From Enoplosus armatus (Eukaryota; Chordata; Actinopteri; Centrarchiformes; Enoplosidae): DNA of 64,000 nucleotides. Shown here in pieces: positions 43,791 to 56,795 of this stretch. The translations under genes and the position numbers were made by a program. The notes below the pieces were generated by a model. That model was not told the origin of the DNA and searched no databases. It saw only the letters and a list, made by a program, of their open reading frames with translations. The DNA is taken from contig NC_092190.1 of the NCBI RefSeq assembly GCF_043641665.1, forward strand, positions 9,444,048 to 9,508,047, read 5' to 3'. Every line of letters starts with the position of its first letter. The first letter of the stretch is position 1.

Positions 43791-44962
43791 TTGGGTATAA
43801 ATAAATAACAGTAGTTTAAAAGTTTTTTTTATATTAAAATGATGTTTTTTACTGCTCTTGTATGCCAGGTGCTCCAAATGCCAACTTAAAATTAAAATAT
43901 CATCACTGGGAACATTTTAATATTTCTGTTTGAATGTAGATAATAGCTTAGCAAAGCTGTTATGGATGTCACTCTAAACGGGCAGCAGGGACAAACAGGA
44001 ATCTGGGTCATTTGGACTAGTGGGCGAAATTGAAGTCAGATGACATTTTGTCAGAAAGAAGACAGAAGAAGATGCTGTGCTTGTTCTGAGGATGAGACTG
44101 AATAGATTTGATTTGATTACTCCACTTAACAGACATGTGGCATCTTTTCATTATAGCAGCCAATGTGCTTTCATTAAAAAACCAAAGGGATTTCCCCTTC
44201 AGCACAGATACAAACCACATATGTTCACCGTGTTACTCTCATATTGCCAACATTGAACACATTACAATAATGCTAAAGTATTTAACCCAGGCATGGGAGA
44301 CAATCATTTCAATTCAGTTCACTTAACTGCAGACATGTGGTCTAATTAATACCTCAAGGGCCAAACTGAAACATTGCCCAGGACTGCCCTAGCATGCCCT
44401 AAGTCTTTGCCCCCCATCTTCTTGCCTGTCTTCAACTCCGCACACAGTTGTCCCTCCCCCACTCTGTGCTCTGGATCGGGGCCTCCAACTCAGCTGCTAA
44501 GGCCAGGGGATAAAGGTGCAGCTGTCTGGGCACAGCAAGGCTATCGTGATGCTAAAGCCTGGTGCTTACTCCTGCTGCAAATACAGCCATGTGGAAAGGT
44601 CAAGCCAGGCAGACCCCATCATCACTAGTGGGCCGTTAATCATTAATGCCACAGCAACCAATTGGACTGGAATTTCTCTGGGTCATCCAAGATCCAATAT
44701 GATCCTCTGGAAGAACTTCACTGTGCTGCCTGTCATACAGACTGAAACAGATCCCGGCAACTGACTTTAAAGAACGTGCAGCGTCATAATGAAGGTCTCA
44801 AATGAGCAATTAGAGCTGATGAAGAGGGACAGAATCGTTTTGGGCTCCCACTGTGGGAATAGGGTATACTTGCAGCTTAACAAGTGTACAGCAGGAATTT
44901 GTTTAAGACTACCGTAGCCTTGATCTGATGTTGAAGACTCTCTAGATTAGATTACCAGCATA

Positions 44963-45350
44963 AAAGGAATAGTTCACATTTTATTAGCTTTCTTGCTGAG
45001 AGTTAGATGAGAAGATATTTACCACCCTCACAGCATATACTGTATGTCCGTTCAATATAAGGCTACAGCTAGCAGCTGGTTAGCTTAGGTTAGCACAAAG
45101 ACTGGATACAGGGGGAAACAGCTAGCCTGGCTCTGTCCAACAGTAACAAAATCCATCCACCAGCACCTGTAAAGCTCACTAACTAGCACATTATATATTT
45201 CGTTTTAAACCGTAAAAACAAAACAAAAAAACAATGTGTAAAAATGAGAAGTTGCAGTTTTGGGTGGTTATGTGCAGGATTTTTGGGCGGGAGAGACTTC
45301 AAGAAGCTACTGCTCCCAGTCAAGAAATAGTCCCGAACGTAAGCACCTGT
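44963..45350 (+). repeat. Dispersed repeat family B, plus orientation
   Basis: It begins AAAGGAATAGTTCACATTTT, then TGAGAGTTAGATGAGAAGAT, TTAGCTTAGGTTAGCACAAA, GGGGGAAACAGCTAGCCTGG and CACCAGCACCTGTAAAGCTC. It is a longer version of the elements at 4209-4385 and 62440-62905, here without the expanded pentamer. Confidence 0.75.
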
Positions 45351-47584
45351 AAAACAGTATAACGTCAGTTTTACACTTATAAAACTATACTATAACATGT
45401 TAACTTGTGAGCTTTAGAGATGCTGGTAAGTGAATTTAATAAATAAAATAAAATAAAAGTCACCTCTTTATACCACAATATAGTGATTTATTTATTTACT
45501 ATCTTACATTTTGGAATAATGTTATCTTCTGTTATTGCTAATGTACATCATATGCAGCTACAGTAAGGTCTATGACTTTATTGTTCTTGAGTAATCCTAT
45601 TCTGCTATCAGGAGGACAGTCTTGTCACTAACAAACCGTATTAATTGAATAAGATACGAGGTAATACTGGCCTTTGTCCTGAGATTGGGGTGAGGGCCCT
45701 GGGAAAAGAGATGACTTCCCTCGTCCATTCGCCAGCTACAAACTTACAATCCTTCCATCCTAAACACAGGATTTTGTGTACGTTATTGTGTAGAATTAGA
45801 ATTAGGTCCCAAACAGTAAAAGTAAAATTAAGCTAGAAATCATGCTTAGGCTACATCAAACATTTATCTTTAGACTGTCAAGGATTCAGAGCTATTTATG
45901 TATTTATCCCATACAGATGGACTGTATAGCCTGAGGTCCCATTATTCATTGTGATGTCAGACAGAGATGAGTGGAGTCACTTTTCATGGTATCTTACCAC
46001 CGTGTGAGCAACAGTCTCCAACAGGATGATTTGAAACTTGAATCTGATTATTTTGTAATCATTTAGAGCAAAACAAATAATAAAGATGAAACTATAGAAA
46101 AGATGTTTGTTGTGTTTACTTGTCTGAAGATACTTTAGATGGGAAGAGATCAGGTGATTTGCTTTATGAGGCTCCTGCTCATTAATTCATACATCCATCC
46201 ATCCCAGCATGCATCAGGACAGACAGGCAGGGAAAAATCTGGGACATCCCACCAGTCTATCACAAAACCAGGATAAACATAAATAAAAGTGATTACACTC
46301 TTACAATCGCCCAAAACTTTTGAAATGACTCATGAAGTTAAAATTTGTGAAACAACAGTATTTCTTTTTTTCCCCACACTAAAACACCTGTCACATTTCT
46401 CTGGTCAGTGTGGTTGCTTTGTCCCCTGACATTCGATTTATGACCATGATTAAAAGCCTCCTGTGCTCATTTTCACTCTTTCTTTGCTGGGTGCCACAGC
46501 AGTGGTGTGGGTCTATATATATGACACAGCAAATCTTCAGTCATTTAGCCTGGTGCTGTGTTCCCAGGCCGCTAAATCCCTGCAGAGATTGGTGGGATGT
46601 TTCGACCCTGGCAGTCACTTTATTTAGATGCTGAAGTTTGCCTCTTTGTTCCTTCTGCCTTTCACACATACAATCACACAAACAGTCAACCTGACTCCAC
46701 AGCACACATAATTACTATCATCTGCTTTCCTCTGTAATCATCTGCATCTGTTACTGTGACATTTCTGTGATTAATATGGAGAAAATATTCTTATAAATTA
46801 ATATTTTAATGTGGAAAAATAATTTCCCAACTTGGATCTGTTAACAACATTATCATGTTACTTCCTTCATTTAAGAAAAGTTCTGTTTCACACTCACCAA
46901 TGAGGCAAGGCGAACATAAACTGGGTGGGAGTACATGGACATTTTGGGGATTTGTTCCTTTGCAAAAGGTTAACAACCTTCTTCTCCCCTTCTGATGATG
47001 CCTCAGTATAAAATCCAACTCTTCTATATTAGTTTAAGTGAGAAGTCCCAGCCTTAATAACTTGGTTGTTTCTTGCATGTTCCCGTTTACTAAGAGGGTG
47101 CTGCAGTCTCATCTGACCTCACTTATCTGGACGACCACTGGGCCCCTCTGTCTCTGGCTGCGTTTATCTTACTAATTCTGTCTGCTGCAAAACAAGGACA
47201 GCTGTCATGGTGGCAGCGAGAACCAAGCCCCGTGTCCTGGAATATAGATCCAAAAGATCTGCGGGCTGGTTGAGGATCGAGACTGGTGCTGTGGTGGCAG
47301 CTGGGGGCCAACTGTGCCCAACGGTCCCCACTTTGTAATGCAGCTAGGCTTTTAGTTATTTGGCTATTCTGACAGCAAAATACCTTGTTTTACTTTTAAA
47401 AAAGGAATCAGGTTTCCAAGTGTGTCCCACAAAGCAGCACTGGAGGTTGAAATTACAAATGAGTTTGCTGATTTGAATCATTTCGTTCAGTTCAAAGATT
47501 CATAATTGCTGACAATGTATTCACGCATTTTCTGTTTTCTAAGCTAAGTGATCACATCATAGTTCAAACACTCTTCAGTATGTG

Positions 47585-47710
47585 CATCATTAACGCCATG
47601 ATGGGCCCTTTTCACATGTCACTGTAGGAAAAGCACAGGTGTAAAAAATAAAAGGAATGATGGCTGAATTCCATTTAGCTGCCTCAGTTTCAGGGTCCTG
47701 GTATAGACCT
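47585..47710 (+). repeat. Dispersed repeat family F, copy 2
   Basis: CATGTCACTGTAGGAAAAGC, AATGATGGCTGAATTCCATT and TAGCTGCCTCAGTTTCAGGG match 26398-26535. The terminal block appears displaced at 47910-47940 (CTGGCTCATTGTCACACTGT), indicating an insertion inside this copy. Confidence 0.65.
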
Positions 47711-49469
47711 GTGGAAAACCACAGGTGTAATTAATAATATCAATTGGGCCGCACTCCATTTAGATATGGCCACTATGTCAAATTGGCTTCAAAGCTTGGC
47801 GACTCTGTCATGGCTTATTCATACATTCAAAAGGAACAGAGCCATCGTTATTAATGGTGTTTTTCCTGCTATGACAAGTAAAACTTTTTGCTGTGAAATA
47901 GGTCTATTGTGCATGCTGGCTCATTGTCACACTGTCATGTCTTAGTATCCTCTGAAATATTTTTTTCACACTGTAGGACGGTTTGGAGATGGCATGCATG
48001 ATAACACAGCCACAACAAAAAAAACACATATAAGCATACATTTCATCACGTGATTCACATTTCACCGAGCCTGGAGGCCACAGAGTAGCAAACATAACAC
48101 AGGAGCCGCTGGTTCATCACGTACATCATCACTCCCAATCAGGTGGACTTAAAGACGGGCGCCTTTCAGCCAGAATAAACATAGTTTCATCAGCGTGGTA
48201 ACTGTAGCTCTGCTCAGCTGCAGGACTCTCAGCAGTCACTCAGTGGGGTGATCTGGTGAGAATATGAAGGGCGTGGATCTAAAATGGAAGACATCCTGGT
48301 TATAGCAGTGGCAGATGAAGTGTTGACAAGGGTTACTCAGCCTCGATTAATAAGTCGAGCTCTCCTTGGGCTTAAGAGAGGAGGGGCATGAAAGACAAAC
48401 CATCCCAATAATTTTGCACTTTTACAGCAGATATGAATCCTCCGTACAGCCGTCACAGACCACCAGATGTCTGAAGGATCTTATGTTAAATTAAATTCAA
48501 CCAGGAAATCTAATAATACCAACTGTGTATGTAGTGTAAACATACACCTCAGCTCTTTCCAATTATCCCTGTGTCAGCTGTGTTAAAACATGTAAACGTT
48601 AAACTTCAACAAATAAGCATATGCTTGTACTGCCTAATTTGCTTTCTAATTAAATTTATTTGTTCCAGTATGTGCATCACAGACCATGTAGAAGGAGAGT
48701 GGGGAGTTGGGTGCGGGTGTTCACCAGTGGGTTGGTTATTTTAATATCCTGACACTACAGTAATGACCCGGTAAATGTTGGTATGCGTGACATGCACAAA
48801 TGATGATGGAGACAGTGTTTATCTTTTCTGCCAGGGACACTCTGCCCCCTTGTGATAGCAAATTAAACACTTCAAGAACCAAATCTCTGTACAAGAAACA
48901 TTTTGTTTGATATGATTATGCTTGAATTTAACTTAATAAAAGTATTGTTTGGCCCTCAGGCATGTCATTTTCAGTTCCACATCCCCAAATCTCAGATGAG
49001 CGTCAAATATGTATATGTATGTACATTTCATTACTTGCCTTTCCAGTGTAGGAATAAAGATCAGACACATGGAGGCACTGTGGAATAAGGAACAAGTGAG
49101 TGCGTACCTGTCCTAACTGAACTACCAAAATAGGACTGACTCATTTTTACCAACATGTACAAATATAACCTGTTAACTGGTAACCAGTGACTCACTGTCA
49201 CTAGCTACAAGCTCGAGGTTTCCTCATCCAACACTCATCTTTTCAGGACACATGTAGAGCTAATCAGTGGTACCATAATAATAACCTACAATGTAGATCA
49301 GCTTACTGACAAATATGAGAACAAGGAGGGGACTGATCCCACTCATGCTAAACTTAATTTTTTATCTGGTGATAAACCCTCAGAATTGTTAAATATAAGA
49401 CCTGATTATTTAACATGTTTTCACAATATATGTAAATCTACTGTATCCACTTGCAGTTGTGACACTTTG

Positions 49470-50275
49470 GGGTCAGTGTGGACATTGTAGAGGATTACAA
49501 GTACCTGGGAGTCCACATTGACAATAAACTGGACTGGGCGAAGAACACTAACGCCCTCTACAAGAAGGGTCAGAGCCGTCTCTATTTTCTGAGGCGACTG
49601 AGGTCCTTCAACATCTGCCGGACTATGCTGAGGATGTTTTATGAGTCTGTGGTGGCCAGTGCTATCCTCTATGCTTTCGTATGCTGGGGCAGCAGGCTGA
49701 GGGTGGTGGACTCCAACAGACTCAATAAACTGATCCGCAAGGCCAGTGATGTTGTTGGGGTGGAGCTGGACTCTCTGACGGTGGTGTCAGAGAGGAGGAT
49801 GCTGTCCAAACTACGGGTCATCTCGGACAATGTCTCACATCCTCTCCATAATATACTGGTCAGGCACAAGAGCACATTCAGTGGGAGACTCACTCCAATG
49901 CACAACAGAGTGCCACAGGAAATCATTCAAACTGTTCAACTCCTCCCTCTGAGTGTCAGACACTCAGAATGAACAGACTGATTCTGGACCTATTTCACCT
50001 GTCATAAACTACTTCATTATTTATTCTTTAAATTTCACCAGTGCAATACATATATATATATATACATACATATACATTGTTATTGTATATTTTCTTTACT
50101 TTCATTTTACACTTAAATATTGTAAATGTGTATATTTTATATTATATATATTTTATATATGTTATTGTTGTACATACTCTCATTTCTAAATGTATGCTAC
50201 TTTCTACTCTTGAATGGGAGCACCTGTAACTGCATAATTTCCCCCGAGGATCAATAAAGTATTTCTGATTCTGAT
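49470..50275 (+). mobile_element. 5'-truncated LINE (CR1/L2-type) with reverse transcriptase C-terminal fragment
   Basis: An open frame of 164 codons (49478-49972) carries the post-catalytic part of a non-LTR retrotransposon ORF2: EDYKYLGVHIDNKLDW, then a KKGQSRLYFLRRLRSF-type segment, FYESVVASAILYAFVCWGS and SNRLNKLIRKASDVVGVELD. It is followed by an AT-rich 3' UTR and the terminus GGATCAATAAAGTATTTCTG plus ATTCTGATGCTGATTC. The palm-domain catalytic motifs are missing, so it is a dead 5'-truncated copy. The remaining frame is intact, suggesting fairly recent insertion. Assignment to the L2 rather than another CR1-group clade is from memory. Confidence 0.85.
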
Positions 50276-51600
50276 GCTGATTCTTTTATTTTACTTTGTG
50301 GGAAGATTAAAGTTGATTTTATCTTATTTCACTCTCATAATTACATCACGTGGACTGGAGTATCTGGTTAGAACCAGACTGCTTTGTGTTGGCAACTATT
50401 ACTTGGTCCATATATATATATTTTTTTAGTTTTAAAGTTCATTCGTGACGCAGGAAACAGCAGTTGAGAAAACAGCCACCCTGAGGTCCATTTAGTATCT
50501 GAATGAATACATTTTACAATATAATATGAATGTTTATGTATAATTTATGATATTTTTTTTTCCTTTTTTGGTCTGTAGAGTGTCAACATTTCTGTCATTT
50601 GGTGAGAGATATAAGTGTAGAAAGAATAAATTGTCTGTAGATAAATTAACTTTATGTCACTGTTGAATTCTTGAATGGGAAGAATTTGTTGAGGTGGGGT
50701 GGCATTTATGAGCTCACAAGACTCTTCAAAACAAACACGGTTTTATAAAACTGTTAGAGCAAGATGAAGACATCAATGCTGTAAAGGCTGTAAACTCCCC
50801 GTTGTCATCAGCGGGGATGTAGTCCCCCAGAGTTTGTCCCTTTCCTCTGGCGTTGTCCTGTTCTAGTCCCTGCGTTGGTGACGTAACCAGCGGGACCGGC
50901 GATCACGCTAACCGAAGACAGCAGGATCACACCGGAAACTTAGTGATTTTCCTTCAAAATAAAGGTTTTTAATTTTCTCTTCGATAACTTCGTTGAATGG
51001 TAACTAAATGCCAGGAGTGAGTAACAACACAGTACAGAGAAAATAGAATATAAGTAGGTACGAAAATATATTTATAATAATAAATGAACACAAAACAATA
51101 CAATTAAAATAATAGAGGATAAGTATAGACATTAAGAAACAAACTAATGTACAGTCTTTACAGCTTAAGTGCGAGATTTAATAGTCTTTAAATACAGAAC
51201 AGAACAGAACAGAAAAAGAATCCTTTTTGAGGGTGAATTTACATTTATCTATATGACACTTAGCTAAGATAAAGACTGATTGTGTATGCTTGTTTTGCTA
51301 TAACTTAAGAACCGAATATGAATATTCATAAAAACTATACTTCATCTGCATCTGTAAGAATAATCCAATAATGTAATATATAATGATATAACACTAAAAA
51401 GGGGTATTCTTGCAGAATCACTTCTTAAAACGTATGTTTTTAAAAAAGGGTTTTATTAATACCCAAAGTTTTATTTTTCTAGTTCTACTATGTATTATGT
51501 ATTTTATTTGTTAATTTTACTGTAATTATTGTACTATATTTTAATCACTGTACTTTTATTTGCTGGACTTTATTCAATTGTGGTACGGAAGTATGATAAC
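50276..51600. other. Intergenic DNA with a small CpG-containing patch
   Basis: Mostly AT-rich. A short CpG-rich patch at about 50840-50950 includes the CRE/ATF-like TGACGTAA (50879-50886), GCGGGACCGGCGATCACG and CACCGGAAAC (ETS-like). It could be a promoter or alternative first exon for the downstream gene. An AACAG pentamer array sits at 51194-51214. Confidence 0.35.
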
Positions 51601-51619
51601 TCAAGTAATCAGTGACACC

Positions 51620-51966
51620 ACTGAGACATTTTCACATTCTGACAGCTACCGTTCACCCAAATGCAGTTTTATTTTGAAACTTGAAAACGGAAGTCGGTTG
51701 CACATCCGGACTAGCTTGATAGGAGTGATTGATGTGGAGGCAGTCAGCCTGCGACAGAAAAACAAGCGAGGATAGGTCGAGCAGTACATGACCAGTCCAT
51801 GTTTTAAAAGAAAGAAAATTTGTGAAACCTAAGGATAGGTGGATTTAAACGTTATTTTCTGTCGCTTTTACGCGGGCTTAGTAACTTATTGTTTGGCACG
51901 CGGGGTGTGATTTTGGCGTGTTGAGTGTGTCGCCGTTTGCTCATTCTCACTGGAGTGAACACTAAG
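51620..51966 (+). other. nck2: Candidate 5' UTR exon, possibly of nck2
   Basis: A GC- and CpG-richer island (GAAAACGGAAGTCGGTTGCA, GTTTGGCACGCGGGGTGTGA, GTGTGTCGCCGTTTGC) ends at the consensus donor CACTAAG|GTAAGC at 51966. It has no long ATG-initiated frame. NCK2 is the next gene in the human block, with a non-coding first exon and a long first intron. No nck2 SH3 or SH2 coding exon occurs before the window ends, so the identification rests on synteny and splice signal only. Confidence 0.35.
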
Positions 51967-53124
51967 GTAAGCCTAACCGCAAATGAACTGTGTAAGTTGG
52001 ACAGGCTACTTTGCCCACTCAAGCGCTGTTTAAACTCTCTCTTTTTTGTTGTGTTTTCTCACGAAAATTGTGATCACGAACAGTCGTAAAAGTTGGGACC
52101 AAATTAGTAGTTTAGGCGTCTCACTTTCTAGATTTGACGCTGGGTCTTTGTCCACTCAGATGTGCTTTAACTAGACATTGTGCTAGACCCTCGGCGCGCC
52201 TTGCATTTGTGCTCGTAACGATTAAATAGCACACTCTGTATGACTTAATTTTTCATTCTTACAACTAAAACAGGTTGTTAAAAATTATCCCCTCATCTAT
52301 TTTGTAATTTTCACGGGGGCACTTCTTAAAGGCCTGTAAGCTCAGGCTGCTGTAGCAATACACAAGCAGGTCTGTTGACTTCTCTGTTCTCCAAGACATC
52401 TGTTTTGTGTGACTTATTTTCTACATTTCTGCTCTTTATTTACTTAAATCTTAAAACACATATTTAGTCATTTGTTCATTACTAGAGTGCATGGCGTATG
52501 TCAGAGCTTCAGTTATAAACGCAATAGCTTACACGATGAACCACATTTGCCAAAACACCATGGATTGGCGATTGGTGCCACATGCCCAGCTTGTCAATGT
52601 GTCTAGTGGCTCTTCGTGGTAACTGCACCACCTATCCTTGTCATCAATCCCAGTAGATGACGGGGTGCATTGTCTTTCTTGCTTGTCTGGAGTACTTGCA
52701 TATTGTCTATAAATTCATGTTTTTTTTTCTTGAAGAGACAGGGAGAAATTTTCTTCTTTTTGTACTGGAAATGTAATAATTCAGGTTACTTTAAGATACA
52801 GACAGATGTTGTTGGTGCAGGTACACTTTCATGGCACACCTACTCTGCAGACACACCCTCTGTTAAGGGCACCATGGTAACGCAGAGTCTAGGACAAGGT
52901 TCGCTCAGCAATGACAGGTATGTGGAAGGCAAGTGCAATAATAGACTGCTAGGCCTGTATTACAGAAACTTCCTATCTTCCGTCATGAGTACAAAATGTG
53001 ACTCTAAATGCTTTGCAAATTTCACATTTTCAGCAGTTTTGAAGCCAGGCCTAAATTAGAAGGTTTACTACTCACTGGATAAGAAGGAATACAGAGATGT
53101 TTTTTCTTAGACAGCTCCTGATAT

Positions 53125-53409
53125 CAGTGGTGGAAAGTAACTAAGTACATTTATTTTTGAATATTGAGCTGCTTGTACTTTGAGTATTTGAACGTTATAC
53201 TTCTACTCCTCTACATATCAGAGGGAAATGTTGTATCTTTTACTCCGCTATATTTAACTGAAAGCTAAAGTTACTAGTTACTTTGCAAATTATGATTTTG
53301 CATTTTAAGTACAATTTTATATGCAGGACTTTTACTTGTAACAAGTCATCGTAGAGTTGTTGTTTTTTAACAGAGAAGTTAAAGGCATGAGTACTTCTTC
53401 CACCACCAG
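53125..53409 (+). mobile_element. Family C short DNA-transposon-like element, near complete
   Basis: The left end CAGTGGTGGAAAGTAACTAA and the right end GTACTTCTTCCACCACCAG form terminal inverted repeats (CAGTGGTGGAA against TTCCACCACCAG). Length 285 bases, no coding capacity. The interior (CTACATATCAGAGGGAAATG, CTAGTTACTTTGCAAATTAT) is shared with 31970-32435. Confidence 0.8.
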
Positions 53410-53429
53410 CAAAAAAAGCAAAAACAGTT

Positions 53430-53664
53430 ATCAGGCTCCAGCTTCTCTAAAGTATAAAAACAAGTATTTTAGTCCTCTATGACGGTAAGCTGAATATCTG
53501 TGAGTTTTTGATTGCTGGTCAGCCAAAATAAGCAATATGAATGTGTCAACTTGTGTGAACTGTTGGCTTTTTCATGACATTTCATACACCAAAAATTAAC
53601 TGATTAATCAAGAAAGTAATTTGTAGACTAATCAATAATGAAACTAATAGTTAGTTGCAGCCCT
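53430..53664 (+). mobile_element. Family D element, left-truncated
   Basis: It ends AAACTAATAGTTAGTTGCAG CCCT, the right terminus of family D, preceded by AACTGATTAATCAAGAAAGT and GCTGAATATCTGTGAGTTTT. It directly abuts the family C copy upstream, suggesting nested insertion. Confidence 0.75.
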
Positions 53665-53996
53665 ACTGTGTACTGTATTCTGCTTCACAATAAGGTTTAG
53701 TCTTATATAAAAGACTCAGCACTTTGAGCCTCATGTAACGTTGAGCTGTCAACCATTTACTATAGTTACTGTTTGTAAATAGTAAGAATCCTTGAAGTCA
53801 AATGTATGTGGAACTGTGAGTCATTTCCTGATTCTTGAATTAAAATTAGACAAGACGAGATGTTTTGAACACATTCCCAGTCACTCAACATTTCTTGAAT
53901 AGTACAAGAACACTTCAGGAAATCACGTCAGTTAAAAGGTATGAGGAATCATTGTCATCAATAGTTGCTAACTACAAGTACAGCAATTCAAACTGA

Positions 53997-54242
53997 AATT
54001 ATGAATCGATTAGTTGATTGACAAAAAAATAATAGGCAACTATTTTAATAATTGATTAATTGTAAAAACAAACAGTCTCAGGTCGCAGTGTTTCCAGTGT
54101 GATCTTTTGCTGCATTTCTCTCTTTACCAGCTTTGTAAATTGAAGATACATTTTTCACAATTTTCTGACACTTTACTGACCAAACTATTAACTGAGAAAA
54201 TAATTGACAGATTAATTAATAATAAAAATAATCGGTCGTTAC
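53997..54242 (+). repeat. Family D element, diverged
   Basis: AATCGATTAGTTGATTGACA at the left, TTTCACAATTTTCTGACACT in the core and CAGATTAATTAATAATAAAA near the right end. The termini are partly lost. Confidence 0.6.
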
Positions 54243-56274
54243 TACTTTACCCTCACAGAGACTAATGGTGCATTCAGGCAGCTGATCAGTTAAGAAATCT
54301 TGAAAGTTAACCTCCAGGAAGTCGTCCTCAAACAGCCAACAAGGTAGTAAATACCAAAGATAAACTTGGGCAAGTTTTATAATGCCAGAGTTTAATGTAC
54401 GAGTTATGGTGTTTATTTTGAGACACAATGGAAAATTGGCCTACAACACTCCAGATTAATGACAAATATATTGATATCACTTCATTTCTCTACAGTAGTG
54501 TGTGTAAGTAATTGCAGCAGCATACATGTAATGATTAACAACATATCCAGGCGGATAAAGAGAACAAACAGAGGTGTTAGTGCTAGACTATTATTATTAT
54601 TGTTATTATTAAGTATTTACACCTTCCATTGGCATTTTCATTGGCCTAATTAGTTTGATGTGTTTATTAATGACTGACGCCCACATGGAAACAGATTCCA
54701 GGTAAATTAAGTATCGTCATATGATAGGATCATATGAGGTCCATCTGACTGCACAGTATAACAAGTGACCTGCAAGTGATGGGTTTTTGGAAAAGGAGGA
54801 GGTTGGACGGAAGTTGATCAAGAGAACACAGGATTTCTCTGTCGCTTGCTGAGTAGTTATACATGGCAACCTTGTCTACTTGTTATGATGCATTTGGTTT
54901 TGAAATAGAGACTTTGAAGGAGACGCAAATCTTTCACCAATTGTTAGTTTGTCTTATATGGGCAGATAGACATGGTGGTATCGCAGGCTTTGTGTTAGCA
55001 TGAAAACTGAAAGTGACATTTATTCAACATTCATAATTTCATGCACAGTCCTGGATTTGTAGCACACACATTTGTCATTTTGAGCCATATCTTTACAGGC
55101 GAGACAATAAGCCCAATCCTCTTTCCTTTTTGTATTTGATTGCACAGTTATGAGCTGAGACTAATTACTCTGCTCGTCTTTCTCTCTCTGAAATGATGCT
55201 TAATGGGCCTAAAATGTCTTCACACACTGTAAGTGATTAAATGTCACACAGTGCCTACACAACGTTTTGTTCATCTATTGTTCTGGGTAGGAGTTGGTAG
55301 AAAAAGACTATGATATTAGCAGGAAATAGTTTGCTTTTTTTAGGTTACTATTTTATGTAATGTGTCTTTTTTACTAAAACGTGAATGGGCTTATTACTGT
55401 ATGTAGAAAGAGTCTACCATAATGTGAACTGCACATAACTCAGTATAATTATAAATGTAATAGTCTGTGATAATTCAACAATAAAAAATTCATACTTTAA
55501 TTATGTAATTGGTCGTTAAATAATTTAGGATAGTAATTTGAAGACCAAGTGACATATCTGTCTCTTTATCTGAACGTGTGCGCTGTGAGAAAAGGGTTTC
55601 AAAGTTGCATCATCCTTTTACATTTTATGACCCATACTAAATGGATTTTCTCAAGGAAGGTGAACCCTATACAGATTTATATGTGACATTAAAACACTTA
55701 ATTACAGTATATGTTTATAACCCCTCCTTATATCACTTAAACATGTTTGTACATCCCAAACAAAATAAGTGAGTACCCCAAACTTTGAGTATCTCCAGTA
55801 GTCCTTCAGGAAGCTACAGAACAGCAGGGATAGCCATGTGGGGAATAGAGATCATTGTCAAAATTGGTGTTTTGGCTTTGTGGAAAGCGTAATGTTTGCC
55901 TAATCTCTGTAAGAGAGGAGAAGGAATTAATAAGAGCAGGCACAGATGGGCGGTCAGGAGACATGGGGCGATATTCATAAAGAGCATCATGTTGGTAGCG
56001 AGATAAAGGTCGTCCCATTGTCATTGTAATCATCTGTAATCTGGTGAATGGGTAGCCATTAAACTGAGAGTACATACAGTTATGACAATGGACCCCCCCC
56101 TTTCAGTGACCCCATGATCTAGGAGGAGAAAGAGGATTTGTGCTACTATTAAAAAGAAGGCAACACAGTGACCATTGAACCACTTTCAGAATTTATATAT
56201 AACTTCCTGGTATTGTTGATGATTTCTTTCACACCACGTCACCATAGCGCAATAATTTATTTCTTAATTGTTAT

Positions 56275-56795
56275 GGTTTTTAGCCACGTGAGGCTCAAGG
56301 GATGGCAATGTCGGTCGGTGAATATTTGTACAGACATTCTTGGTCCCCAGTGACTGACTTAGGTGATCCCCTGACTTTTTCCACCATGAGGTAGACTGTT
56401 TTTTTTTCTCAACTCAACTGCTTTCACTTATTCTGTGAAATATCTCAACATCTACGAGCTGGATTTGAATGACTTTGGTGACCTTTCTTTTAGCGCCATC
56501 ATGAGGTTGACAATTGTGATTTTGGGTGAAAAATCTCAACAACTATTGACATTTCATCTAGCGTCATCAAGTCAAATTTTTTATTTTCCTTTGGTTTATG
56601 ACAAAATACTTGCAACTAACTAACAACATTTCCATCAGCATCAGCTGTAATTTGTGTTGCCATGCTAAAGTAACATGGTAGCCATGGCAAACATTACCTG
56701 CTTAACATCAGCATGTAAACATTTTAATTGAGAGCATGTTAACATTTAGCTCAAAGTACACAGAGCAGCTAGTGAGGCTGTAGACTCTTGTTAAA
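56275..56795 (+). repeat. Dispersed repeat family A, second long copy
   Basis: It begins GTTTTTAGCCACGTGAGGCT, then GGGATGGCAATGTCGGTCGG, GTACAGACATTCTTGGTCCC, GGTGATCCCCTGACTTTTTC, AGCGCCATCATGAGGTTGAC and CATCAGCATGTAAACATTTT. It contains the head missing at 43320 and a duplicated 'TCTAGCGCCA' module. Confidence 0.75.

Larger units (their letters stand above)
42428..49469. other. Intergenic region upstream of fhl2
   Basis: No coding exon was recognised. It holds an imperfect CATTATCATAAT repeat (about 42590-42622), a TTGAA-tail retroposon end (43011-43080), repeat families A (43320-43790), B (44963-45350) and F (47585-47710), and non-repetitive stretches that look like possible enhancers: 44560-44780 (with GGGCCGTTAATCATTAATGC), 46430-46630 and 47100-47340. 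Conservation was not tested. Confidence 0.45.

Noticed and set aside
55806..56075. 89-codon minus-strand frame (MYSQFNGYPF...)
   Set aside because: It looks moderately protein-like but has no recognisable domain, splice context or repeat family. It lies next to a C tract in a repeat-rich intron.
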